Assembly (NCBI RefSeq): GCF_020379485.1
Contig: NC_063452.1
Location: forward strand, 41,717,148-41,781,147
Direction: 5' to 3'
Length of the DNA: 64,000 nucleotides
From: Brassica napus
Taxonomy: Eukaryota > Streptophyta > Magnoliopsida > Brassicales > Brassicaceae
Below, piece by piece: positions 54,690-64,000 of this stretch. Under the pieces are notes generated by a model. It saw only the letters and a program-made list of their open reading frames with translations. It made no database searches and was not told the DNA's origin. The position numbers were made by a program, and so were the translations under genes. The stretch's first letter is position 1, and each line of letters opens with the position of its first letter.

Positions 54690-55240
54690 GGAAAAAATCG
54701 TCGGAATTTCGTCGGAATATCGTTATTCCGACGACATACCGACGAAACACGTCGTCGGAAATAATTCCTCGGAATTTATTTTTTCCTCGGAAATCCCTCG
54801 GAATTTTCCGTCGGAATTCCGAGGAAATTCCGAGGATCACTAGTTTGTCGGAAATGTCCTCGGAATATACCGAGGGAGAACTTCGTCGGTATAATTCCTC
54901 GGAAGTTCATCGATCGATGCGTTTTTGGACATATATACATCGATCGATAGGAGTATACCGACGGACATTTTCCTCGGTTTATTCCGAGGAACTTTTCCCT
55001 CGGTATATGCCGAGGGACCAGTTCCTCGGAATTTTCCGAGGGAGATGTCCCTTGGAATTTTCCGAGGGAGATGTCCCTCGGAATATACCGAGGGAAAAGT
55101 TCCTCAGAATAAACAGAGGAACCTGTCCATCGGTATAGCCCGAACGTTTTTTAAAAAACGCATCGATCAATGCGTTTTTGAACAAAAACGCATCGATCGA
55201 TCAAGTGAAAAATATAATTAATTTCCTCGGAATGTAAAAA
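54690..55240. repeat. left subterminal repeat zone of CACTA 3
   Basis: Alternating CCTCGGAAT / ATTCCGAGG / CCGACGAA words, with three copies of the ATCGATCGAT-containing palindrome (near 54,910, 54,945 and 55,160-55,200) that recurs in the 163-bp tandem array further on. Confidence 0.85.
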
Positions 55241-55383
55241 ATATTAATTTTTTTAAAAAGATAAAATTTCTGAAATTTAAATTCGAAAATATGAAATTAA
55301 AAGTAAAATTGAAATCATATTAATTAATATTCAAAGTTTCACAAATAAAAATAAAACATTCCGAGTTTGTGGAAAAAAAAAAA

Positions 55384-57570
55384 CTACGGGTCTGGCACGT
55401 CCGGGAACACCTCGTTCGGGTACATCCTCTGCATCATCTCCATCATTTGCTGGTTCAGCCTCCTCTGTGCCTCATAGCCCGCCTGTTGAGCCGCCATCTG
55501 GGTCTCTAACAAAGATATACGATCATCTTTGTCCTTCAACTGGGCCGTAAGTACTTCTGGATCAACGAAGGGCGGTGGTGCAGAAGAAGGGGGAACCGAC
55601 CGGGTGCGACGACCCAAACCGACCAAACGTCCCTTCTTCTTTGGAACCGACTGAATAGAAAAAAGCCAAATTTAGAAATTTAAACCAAGAAATAAATGAA
55701 TTGAACTTTTAAAAACAAAGAACTTACGGATTCAACGATTTCGTTGATTCGAAACCGGGACAAGTTGGTCGAAGCCGTCGAAGCGTCATCCTCGGTTTGA
55801 AGCTGAGACACTTCGTCTACCACCTGAGTTTGGACCAGGTCGACCACGTCCCTCACAAGACCGTCATCAATCTGGCCGGTCTTCTTGTTGGTATACGCCC
55901 TCCTCATTAGGGCGAGATCATCAACCGGCTCGCCATCATTTTCTTCCGCCTTGAAAAAAAACATAAATTAAAGAAACATTAGAAATTAGAAGAAATGCAC
56001 AATAAATTTAAATTCTGAAACTCAAATAATTGAAGAAAAAACGGTTGAACTTACCATGCGATCTCCGAGAGTGGCAATAGATTGAGCACCCAAGTTATGC
56101 TTGTAGATGCCCTTCCCTTTACGGTCGCTCTTGCGGTTGGTGGAGTTGGTGGAAGAAGTTTCTTTCGTCTCTTCCTTATCCCAATGCGCACACAACTCCT
56201 TCCAGACCGTGTCGTTCATCGACTTTGGGACCTTTTAATAAAAAAAAAAGAAAAATTTAATAAATTAAAAAATAGTTTAATAAATTAAAAAATGGTTTAA
56301 TAAATTAAATCGAACCTTATTGATTTCCCACTTCTTCTTCCACTCGTGGATCTGCTTCCCATAGTTGTCCATTACTTTATGGACGAAGTGGTGATAGATA
56401 AAGAGCGTCTCATCGGAATTCCAGTTGAACTCTTGCTGAAAAAAACACAATTAGTAGAAAATTTATATTAAAGATTAAAAATATAAGTAAAAAATTAGAA
56501 TACTTACCGCAAACTGACGAAACCACAGAACCTGCTTGTCGGTTGGGAAGTGAGTGAAAGTCGGATGTCCACTGTCGAGGGCCGAGTACATCATACGGTT
56601 GATCCATGCGCTGATCCCGTTCCCGGATCGGTTGAACCTTAGTAAAAGAACAAACGGTTAATAATGAATCCAAATTTAAAGAAAAAAAAATGTTTAATTA
56701 CCATGTTTGACCCCGTCCATGTGGATACGGAGTGAGATACGGAAGATGGTCACGACCGGGCTGTTGAACCAACTCCGCAACACGCATCACTCCCGGAGGA
56801 CCCGGATGAACAGGAGCGGATGCAGCAGCGGGAGCGAGAGGAGCAGGAGCGGGTGCAGCAGAGGGAGATGTATGGTTGGAGCTGTGGGGCGAAGGGGAAT
56901 CCTGAAAATGGCTGGAATCCCGAGACTGGCTCCCCGTACCACCACGACCACGACGCTGTCGAGGCCGGGTCTGATCATCATGAGACCTGTAAATTTAAAA
57001 AATATATTTAATAAATACAGAAATATATAAATTAATTTTTTTTTAAAAAAAAATTCCCAAATAATTTAATCACAAAAAAAGATTTATATATATTTAAAAT
57101 TTTTAATAAATATATAAAAATAGTTCTAATAAACAAAAAATAGTTGTAATAAATAAAAATAGTTTAATAATTACAAAAAAATAGTTTTAATAATATATAT
57201 ATATTAAAAATATTTTTAAATCCCAAATAATAGTTTTTAATCACAAAAAAAGTTTTATAGATATTTAAAATGTTTTGTAAAATCCAAAAAATTGAATTTA
57301 TATAAAAATTTTTTTTTTGTAAAGTCCAAAAAATCGAATTTATATAGAAAAATCGTTTTTTAAAATACAAAAATCGATTTTATAAATAGAAAAAAAAATT
57401 ATACAAAAATTCTAAATCAATTCAACAAAACAAATCATTCAACCAAATCACAATTCTAAACCTATTATACAAAAATCACAATCCTAACCAATCACCCTAA
57501 CAAAAATCTATCAAAACTACACAAAAACCTAACAAATAGAACCTAAGAGAGTGGGATAGGGTCCTTACAT
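55384..57570 (-). CDS. CACTA accessory protein (Transposase_24 type), intact
   Basis: Second transposition gene; the family is thought to bind the subterminal repeats and assist the transposase. The start codon is split by the first intron (AT 57570-57569, G at 56986). Exons 56986-56702, 56637-56508, 56435-56316, 56231-56055, 55949-55728, 55650-55384 all have GT/AG borders and sum to 401 codons (400 residues), with no stops. The N-terminus is Arg/Gly and Pro/Ala-rich ([16 protein letters not shown]). The middle has [24 protein letters not shown] and [14 protein letters not shown]. The C-terminus is a coiled coil ([19 protein letters not shown]) ending VFPDVPDP. The two stops of the CACTA 2 copy are absent here. 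Confidence 0.9.
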
Positions 57571-57839
57571 GATTTGTGTAAGAAAAGGGGGAGATCGCCG
57601 GAGATATCGTCGGATTTCAGGGGGAAATCGCCGGAGAAAAAGAGAGGAGTCGCGCAGAGGAAAAAGAAAGAAATGGGGAAGAAGAAGTGGCTCGTGGTTA
57701 TAAAACCTAGGGTCCGACGGATATTATCCGTCGGAATTCCGTCGGAATTCTAATTTCAATTTTCGCGAAATATTTGCCCGGTAAAATGAAAATATTCCGA
57801 GGAAATTCCGACGGATAGTAAAATATCCGTCGGAATTTC

Positions 57840-58320
57840 CTCGGAATATTCCGAGGAAATACCGAGGAACTAGTGTTTGGGGTTTCAAAACATCAATTTT
57901 TTTTGCCGTATTTCATTTCTTATACAATTGTAATGCATACCATTGAGGATTCTTTGTATAGATGAGCATAAACCATGAAATAAAAAATTTCAAAACTAAT
58001 TGAAAGTATTCCCTTTACCGTTCATTAAAAGGTATAAGTGTTTGTCTTATGTTGCGAGATTTCGTTCATACAATCGGAAAAGTGTTAATTATACGGTAAG
58101 GAACAAATTTTTGACTTCATAATGAACGTAAGACACTTAATAAGGGTTATATAGGTGTTATTCAAACGGCAAAACGTTGTTTTCAGTTTAAAAACCCTAT
58201 TTCCTCGGAATTTCCTCGGATTATTCCGAGGGAACTCCGAGGAAACCCTCTTCTTCCTCGGAATATCCTCGGAATATTCCGAGGAAATTCCGAGGAACTA
58301 GTGTTTGGGGTTTCAAAACG
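57840..58320. repeat. inverted single copy of the ~410-bp repeat of CACTA 2
   Basis: Reads as the reverse complement of the unit at 42,576-43,798, from ACTAGTGTTTGGGG through the AT-rich body to another ACTAGTGTTTGGGG, with more substitutions than the units of CACTA 2 have among themselves. Confidence 0.8.
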
Positions 58321-58336
58321 TAATTTTTTTAAATAA

Positions 58337-58945
58337 ACGCATCGATCGATGCGTTTTTGAACAAAAACAAATCGATCGATTACAAAGATGGACCGGGCCG
58401 TAAGATTGTGATCGATCGATGAGAGAATCCCATCGATCGATCGAGAATCTCAATTGTTCCTCGGAATGTCCTCGGAAAATCTTGTATGTTTTTTTAAAAA
58501 CGCATCGATCGATGCGTTTTTGAACAAAAACAAATCGATCGATTACAAAGATGGACCGGGCCGTAAGATTGTGATCGATCGATGAGAGTATCCCATCGAT
58601 CGATCGAGAATCTCTATTGTTCCTCGGAATGTCCTCGGAAAATCTTGTATGTTTTTTTAAAAACGCATTGATCGATGCGTTTCTGAACAAAAACAAATCG
58701 ATCGATTACAAAGATGGACCGGGCCGTAAGATTGTGATCGATCGATGAGAGTATCCCATCGATCGATCGAGAATCTCAATTTTTCCTCGGAATGTCCTCG
58801 GAAAATCTTGTATGTTTTTTTAAAAACGCATCGATCGATGCGTTTCTGAACAAAAACAAATCGATCGATTACAAAGATGGACCGGGCCGTAAGATTGTGA
58901 TCGATCGATGCGTTATAGAACAAAAAATCGATCGATGCGTGTTCG
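58337..58945. repeat. 163-bp tandem repeat with ATCGATCGAT palindromes
   Basis: About 3.7 units, starts at ACGCATCGATCGATGCG (58,337; 58,500; 58,663; 58,826), a constant 163-base period. Each unit carries four GATCGATC palindromes, the word AAGATGGACCGGGCCGTAAG, and one pair of CCTCGGAATGTCCTCGG subterminal motifs. Units are almost identical, so the array is young. It lies just upstream of the ATHILA-like gene. Confidence 0.93.
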
Positions 58946-59140
58946 GAAAACAGAATTATAAGGCAAAACCCGACCTTTTCTGGATCTAAACCTTAGAACT
59001 CTCATCCCCTCCGATTTCCCCTATAATTCGCCCCCCCCTTTCTCTCTCTATAATCATCCGATTTGAACAATTTTGGGCTCCATTCCACTTGATTTTTCGA
59101 GCTCTACCTGATTCCTACACTCGTCTTCACCCTAAGACAG

Positions 59141-59446
59141 GTATACTCCGCGAATCTCCACATTCTGAAATCCTGTTCTTGAGCAATTTTTTGGGTTTTG
59201 TGAATTTCTTATTTCCGTGTTGATTCCTTGATCAAATATGCATGAAACAGATGTTTAAACATGGAATAGAACACAATTGTCTGTGATCAACGAGTTTGAA
59301 ACAGGATTTGAGATGATTTAGGGATTGAGAATTTTTTTCAATTTGGTTTTTTTTTTATCACAACTCGATTTCGCTTTTCATTTTCATGTTGCTTTGAGTT
59401 CTTAATTGATTATAACCATGTTGAGAGCAATGATTCTATTTTGTAG
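59141..59446 (+). other. likely 5' UTR intron of the ATHILA-like gene
   Basis: CCCTAAGACAG|GTATAC at 59,140/59,141 and TTGTAG|AGAATG at 59,446/59,447 are good donor and acceptor sites around a T-rich stretch; the start codon follows three bases after the acceptor. Suggests an independent spliced transcript. Confidence 0.5.
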
Positions 59447-59449
59447 AGA

Positions 59450-60898
59450 ATGAAGCGCACGAAAATGTCAGCAAAGAAGAACACACAAGAAGAGGGTTCG
59501 TCTCAGCGAGAGAAGCAAAGGCCAAAGAAGTGGGATAAGTCTGATACCACCCACTACAACAACATGAAGAAGGTAGCCGTTCCGGCTACACAACTAGCAT
59601 GTCCTGAGACGATGACAATATTGGGAATCCAAGCAGACATTGAAGGACTGTTCCAGAACATGGGTCTAGGCCAACTATGCAACCTCAACGAACCCACTTA
59701 TCCGGAGTTGGTACGCCAGTTCATAGCATCCGCATACGTCACCCGTCCCGATGATAGCCATCAGGAAGGTTTTCTGGCATTCGTAGTGCAGAAAGTATAC
59801 TATGAGGTATCTTTCACAGACCTCTGCAGACTATTTGGATTGAGTGCAGGGGAGAGGACATCTGGTCTTTATTGGACTTCAGAGCTGTTGAACTTCTGGG
59901 AAACGATTGGCACAGGGGTTTATAGATCTTCTCAGGCAAAGGAGTCACTTATCCGGAGCCCAGTACTGAGATATGCCACACGCCTCATTGGCTCATTGCT
60001 ATACGGGACAACCACAGCCGCATCAGTCACGCAATGGGAGTTGTGCCTCCTGTACCAAGGTGTGAGGCATTTGCTACCGGCATTTGGAAACTCTACATTC
60101 CCACCTGCTACTGCCTTCAACATGGGAGCGGTGCTGGCCGCAAACTTAGCAGGATACAAGGGGAAAGTAACCAAAAAAAAGAGCAATGCATGTGGATTTG
60201 GTGCAGTGATTACTCGGATCCTTAGACATGTGGGTGTAGACTGCAAGAACCAGGAGGTAGCACTGGACAGATCGAACAACATTGCTTGGAACTACCTGGA
60301 TGTCATTTCTCTAGTAAGTAAGGAGTTCATAGCTGGTCCCCACTCGAGGATCCATCGGGATGGTCCTTACGTCTACGTATTCCAGGACCGAGCGAAGAAA
60401 ACACTCTACTGCCACCTACCTCAGATCGGTCTCACTTCTCTACTTTCAGAGGCTGCAGTTGAGTTCCTACCCCCTGCTACCGCACTAGTAGACAAGCCAT
60501 CCTTCTTCACGCCAAAATATCAGACCAAAGGCAAGGGCGTGGTTGATGAAGAAGGAGAAGATGAGGCTGCACAAGCCATTCCAGATGATTCACAACCCCA
60601 TCAGCTACTCCCATCAGACTCCAGCCAGTACAAGCTGCAAGAGCTTCCACCGAACGCCACTTCGCGCCAGCAACAACATTGGAGAGATCAGAGCATAAAG
60701 ACAAACAACGACATGCTACACAAGATCTGGGCTGCCATTTCACGTATCAGGCCGTGTCGTTGCCAAAAGGATGATGTAGTTCATCGGGACAACTCTCCAT
60801 CCACCTCTGGTTCGGGTTCGAGTGGTACACACAGGGTAAGAAAGAGGTCCAAGAGACCCAACGATGCAGGAACATCTGGAGCAGGAGACGAGGAGTAG
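59450..60898 (+). CDS. ATHILA ORF-1-like protein (retrotransposon ORF-1 family), intact cargo gene
   Basis: 482 residues, uninterrupted, starting MKRTKMSAKKNTQEEGSS. Conserved landmarks of the Arabidopsis retrotransposon ORF-1 (ATHILA) family are present: CPETMTILGIQ, YPELVRQFIASAYV, EGFLAFVVQKVYYEVSF, LCRLFGLSAGE, FWETIGTGVYRSSQAKES, SLIRSPVLRYATR, and FGAVITRILRHVGVD. The tail is low-complexity, with a basic RKRSKRP cluster that may be nuclear. In Athila elements this ORF is the capsid-like first gene; here there are no LTRs, protease or polymerase beside it. It lies between the two CACTA genes and points the other way. GC content is higher than in flanking DNA. The molecular role inside a CACTA element is unknown. 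Confidence 0.85.
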   Translation: MKRTKMSAKKNTQEEGSSQREKQRPKKWDKSDTTHYNNMKKVAVPATQLACPETMTILGIQADIEGLFQNMGLGQLCNLNEPTYPELVRQFIASAYVTRPDDSHQEGFLAFVVQKVYYEVSFTDLCRLFGLSAGERTSGLYWTSELLNFWETIGTGVYRSSQAKESLIRSPVLRYATRLIGSLLYGTTTAASVTQWELCLLYQGVRHLLPAFGNSTFPPATAFNMGAVLAANLAGYKGKVTKKKSNACGFGAVITRILRHVGVDCKNQEVALDRSNNIAWNYLDVISLVSKEFIAGPHSRIHRDGPYVYVFQDRAKKTLYCHLPQIGLTSLLSEAAVEFLPPATALVDKPSFFTPKYQTKGKGVVDEEGEDEAAQAIPDDSQPHQLLPSDSSQYKLQELPPNATSRQQQHWRDQSIKTNNDMLHKIWAAISRIRPCRCQKDDVVHRDNSPSTSGSGSSGTHRVRKRSKRPNDAGTSGAGDEE

Positions 60899-61179
60899 GA
60901 GCTATCACCGGCTATTTTATTTTCTTTTCTATTCTAACGTTTTATGGTCTTATTTTCTGTTAATTTTGAACTGAGTTTTTTTTTGGGTTTCTTAATTATG
61001 AGTTCGTATTTCTTTTACATGGTTTCTTCGTTTTATTTGGTTGTGTTCTGAGTAGTTTTTAATTCGTATTCAGCTTTGCCTTGCTAGATAAACCAAATAA
61101 CTATTATCCGAGGAAAGAGGTTATATCAAGTGTTCCTCGGAATTTCCTCGGTATTTCTTTAAAAAAAAAATAAATAAGT
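60899..61179. other. spacer between the cargo gene and the transposase
   Basis: T-rich probable 3' UTR of the cargo gene, then a few subterminal-type words (TTCCTCGGAATTTCCTCGG, 61,133-61,152). The two genes converge with ~280 bases between stops. Confidence 0.6.
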
Positions 61180-64000
61180 TCAATGGTAGTCTGTTTCCGA
61201 GTCATCATCACCAGATGAATCTGAATCTGGATCTTGGTGAAACTCTCCAATCACTGGTTCATCCTCTACGTGAACGACGGCTTCCTCTCCAAAGTCGGTT
61301 AAATCGACTACAAGGCCAACTCCAGCTAAATCTTCTGCTGCACTTAAGTTGCCGGATGTGCTTGGTTGTAGTGGGTCTTCCAGCTCAGAACTTCCCTGAA
61401 CTCGGCCTCTCGGGTTGAGTCTTGTAACAGTAACCCATGGATCATCTCTGTTCCTTACCCGGGGGTACTTGATATAACAAACCTGTAACATTTAGAAAAA
61501 TTATAAATTAATACACATGATGATGAATCATTCTGAATAATTAACATTTAATTACCTGATCGGCCTGAGAAGCAAGAATGAAAGGATCATAATATTGCAG
61601 CTTTCGCCTCGAATTTACTGATGTAACACCAAATGCATCTGTTCTCACACCTCGATCTGGGGTGTTGTCGTGCCAATCACAATAGAAAACAGTACAGCGC
61701 AATCCAACCATGCCCAAATACTTAATTTCCAAAATCTCATGTATGTGTCCGTAGTATACATCATCTCCTGATGCAGAACAAACGCCAGCATCATAAGTCG
61801 TACTCGAACGTCTCCTCTTCTGAGTTGTGAATGCATATCCTCGAGTACAAAATCTCGGATATGACTTCACAACAAAGTTTGGTCCAACGACCATCTCACG
61901 TATCCAATCGTCAAATGTTTCACCTCTGGCCAAACCAGCAGACACCTATTAATAGCACATATATATATATTATATCAATAAATGTGAATTAGTATAAATA
62001 TGTGATAAAATATATTTTAATTTGTTTAAAGCACTCACATAAGTAAACATCCATCCACTAAATTCTCTCTGCTTCATTTCTTCTAGTTCGTCCTCTGTGG
62101 CGTATCTATACTCGAACCGCTTTTCTGCCATGAAAATCCTGTATATGATGACAATAATGTAATTAATTAAGATTTAAATTTCAACTTGTTAAAATAAAAA
62201 TTTGTAAGCTCATTTATTTACCTCTCATATTGAAGAACGTCTTCGCAGTTGGTGAGCAAATATGTTTGCAAATGACTGCGCTCCTGCTCAGTAAGTCGAC
62301 GGTCCTTTGGTTTTCCGCTAAGTCGTCCAACATCTGTGAAAATGTCTGGAACCGTAACATGATATGCTGCCCGTTCGCCTCTATCATCATGCCGAGCAGG
62401 TCTTCTGTTTTTGGTCTGAACTTCTGCTGGAAAGTAGTACTCGGCAAAGTTTGAAGTTTCTTCATTGATCATCTGTGCGACTATAGAACCTTCCACCCTA
62501 CTTAAATTTTTCACCATCTTCTTCAAATGGAACATATACCGCTCATACAGATACATCCATCTATACTGCACAGGACCACCAAGTTCCAATTCTCTTGCCA
62601 GGTGAATAACAAGATGCTCCATAACATCAAAAAATGAGGGAGGAAATATCTTCTCAAGGTTGCACTGAATCACGGCTATGTTAGTCTTCAAATTTTCAAT
62701 ACCTTCAAGAGTCACTGATCTCGTGCATAAATCGCGGAAGAAACCACTTATCCCTGCAATTGCTTCATGAACATTTCGTGGTAATAGTTCCTTGAAGGCG
62801 AACGGAAGGAGGCGCTGCATCATTACATGGCAATCGTGGCTTTTCAAGCCAGTAAACTTTCCTTCCTTTCTGTCGATACAGTTACGCAAATTTGATGCGT
62901 AACCGTCTGGAAATTCCACATCGTTTGAAATCCAATCAAAGAACGCATCTTTTCCCGCTGCATCAAGTCGGTATATGGGAAAAGGAGCCCTACCATTTTC
63001 ATCAACATGAAGTTCTGAACGAGCACATATATCGACTAAATCCAGTCTTGACTTCAAATTATCCTTTGTTTTACCTTGAACATTAAGGATCGTGTTCATG
63101 AGATTGTCAAAAAAGTTCTTCTCAATATGCATGACATCTAAATTATGCCTTAGCAGATGATCCTCCCAGTATGGCAGATCCCAGAAAATACTTTTTTTGT
63201 GCCAGTTATGTAGTTCTCCAACAGCATCTACCGGAAAACGCTCATGTCCACCGACTTCTGGCGTCCTTTCTGCACCAAAATCTCTTAGTTGTATCTTCAA
63301 ATCTTTCCCACAAATTTCCGGAGGTGGACTGTCAAACACCCTCTTGTTCTTCGTAAACAAATTCCTACTCCTACGATATGGATGATCAGGTGGTAGGAAT
63401 CTCCTGTGACAGTCAAACCAACACGTTTTCCTTCCGTGTTTTAGTTGGAAAGCATCAGTGTTATCTTGACAATATGGACATGATAGCCTTCCATGCGTTG
63501 TCCATCCAGACAACATACCATATGCTGGAAAATCACTTATTGTCCACATTAGTACTGCCCGCATTTGAAAGTTTTCTTTACACGAAACATCGTATGTTTC
63601 AGCACCTTGAGCCCATAGTTGTTGCAACTCATATATTAGTGGCTGAAGAAACACATCAAGTGATCTCTTAGGATGCTCTGGTCCGGGAACGAGAATCGAG
63701 AGAAACAAAAACTCTCGTCGCAAGCACAAGTTTGGGGGGAGGTTGTATGGTGTAAGAATGACGGGCCATAGAGAATACTGTCTTCCACTCTTGCCAAACG
63801 GACTGAAACCATCAGTACATAATCCAAGGTAGACATTTCTTCTCTCATACGCAAAGTCGGGATACTTTGATTGGAAATGCTTCCACGCTTTTGCATCTGA
63901 AGGATGTCTGATCTCACCATCTGTTGAGTGCTCCGCATGCCATCTCATTGGTTGCGCTGTGCGTTCAGACAGATACAACCTCTGCAACCTTTCCGTCAAA
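61180..64000 (-). CDS. TNP2-like CACTA transposase (Transposase_21), intact 3' part, N-terminus beyond window
   Basis: Cut-and-paste transposase of CACTA elements. Exons 64000(partial)-62222, 62138-62039, 61945-61556, 61482-61180, all with GT/AG borders and open. The visible protein starts inside the N-terminal region (LTERLQRLYLSERTAQ). It continues through NVYLGLCTDGFSPFG, PGPEHPKRSLDVFLQPL, WTISDFPAYGMLSGW, LLRHNLDVMHIEKNFF, a DUF4218-type region (KSHDCHVMMQRLLPFAFKEL, FPPSFFDVMEHLVIHLA) and a DUF4216-type region (GLRCTVFYCDWHD). It ends in an acidic Asp/Ser-rich tail. Every stop found in the CACTA 2 copy is a sense codon here. Confidence 0.93.

Larger units (their letters stand above)
54661..64000 (-). 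mobile_element. CACTA transposon 3, apparently intact, runs off the window, carries an extra gene
   Basis: One terminus, CACTACAAGAAAACATC, at 54,661; the other lies beyond 64,000. The first ~150 bases match the right end of CACTA 2 (…GAGGGAAAAAATCGTCG…), so both belong to one family in opposite orientations. The accessory gene (57,570-55,384) and the transposase (from beyond 64,000 to 61,180) are on the minus strand with no stop or frameshift in the visible part. Between them, on the plus strand, lies an intact ATHILA ORF-1-like gene, and beside it a 163-bp tandem repeat. The element is at least 9.3 kb and may be autonomous. Confidence 0.9.

Noticed and set aside
58313..58923. Minus-strand ORFs of 88-127 codons over the 163-bp array
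   Set aside because: The period is not a multiple of three, and the frames exist only because the unit happens to lack stops; no protein similarity.

Overview
The window is nuclear DNA of a plant in the mustard family, most likely Brassica or a close relative. Four spliced host genes lie in the order PYL8 (+), FTSH11 (-), PTB2 (-), SWEET3 (-). This is the order I recall for Arabidopsis At5g53160-At5g53190, so the window is a conserved microsyntenic block. Everything else is transposon-rich, AT-rich intergenic DNA. Gene models were built by hand from reading frames and GT/AG sites, and codon phases were checked by summing exon lengths.

Layout. 1-2,700: intergenic DNA, then PYL8, an ABA receptor in three exons. 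2,700-24,200: an expanded spacer between PYL8 and FTSH11. It holds a Helitron 3' end (5,251), a complete but dead CACTA element (7,059-13,095, TSD TTT), a complete LTR retrotransposon of the Ty3/Tat type (13,652-22,102, TSD CTGGT) and rearranged fragments of a HOP/STI1 co-chaperone gene. The retrotransposon carries only gag and protease, plus a separate gene on its antisense strand, and its LTRs are filled with a palindromic repeat array. 24,267-34,833: FTSH11 (17 exons), PTB2 (10 coding exons) and SWEET3 (6 exons), all on the minus strand. PTB2 and SWEET3 each show an apparent one-base frame problem.

34,900-38,494: spacer with a U6 snRNA retro-pseudogene flanked by a perfect 16-bp duplication, a CACTA end fragment and a likely solo LTR. 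38,495-47,120: a second, complete CACTA element (TSD GAT) whose genes are broken by several stops. 47,886-52,382: a Ty1/copia element with near-identical LTRs, broken by a 22-bp tandem duplication just before the reverse transcriptase YVDD motif. 52,383-54,660: a GC-richer block of unknown origin, then AT-rich DNA. 54,661 to the window end: a third CACTA element, same family as the second but inverted. Its two transposition genes are open throughout the visible part, and between them it carries an intact 482-codon ATHILA ORF-1-like gene on the opposite strand.

The host genes are functionally unrelated (ABA perception, organelle proteolysis, splicing control, sugar transport) and are neighbours by ancestry. 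The points most worth following are the cargo-carrying CACTA element, the palindrome-array retrotransposon with its antisense gene, the U6 retroposon, and the polypyrimidine tract inside an intron of the PTB gene itself.
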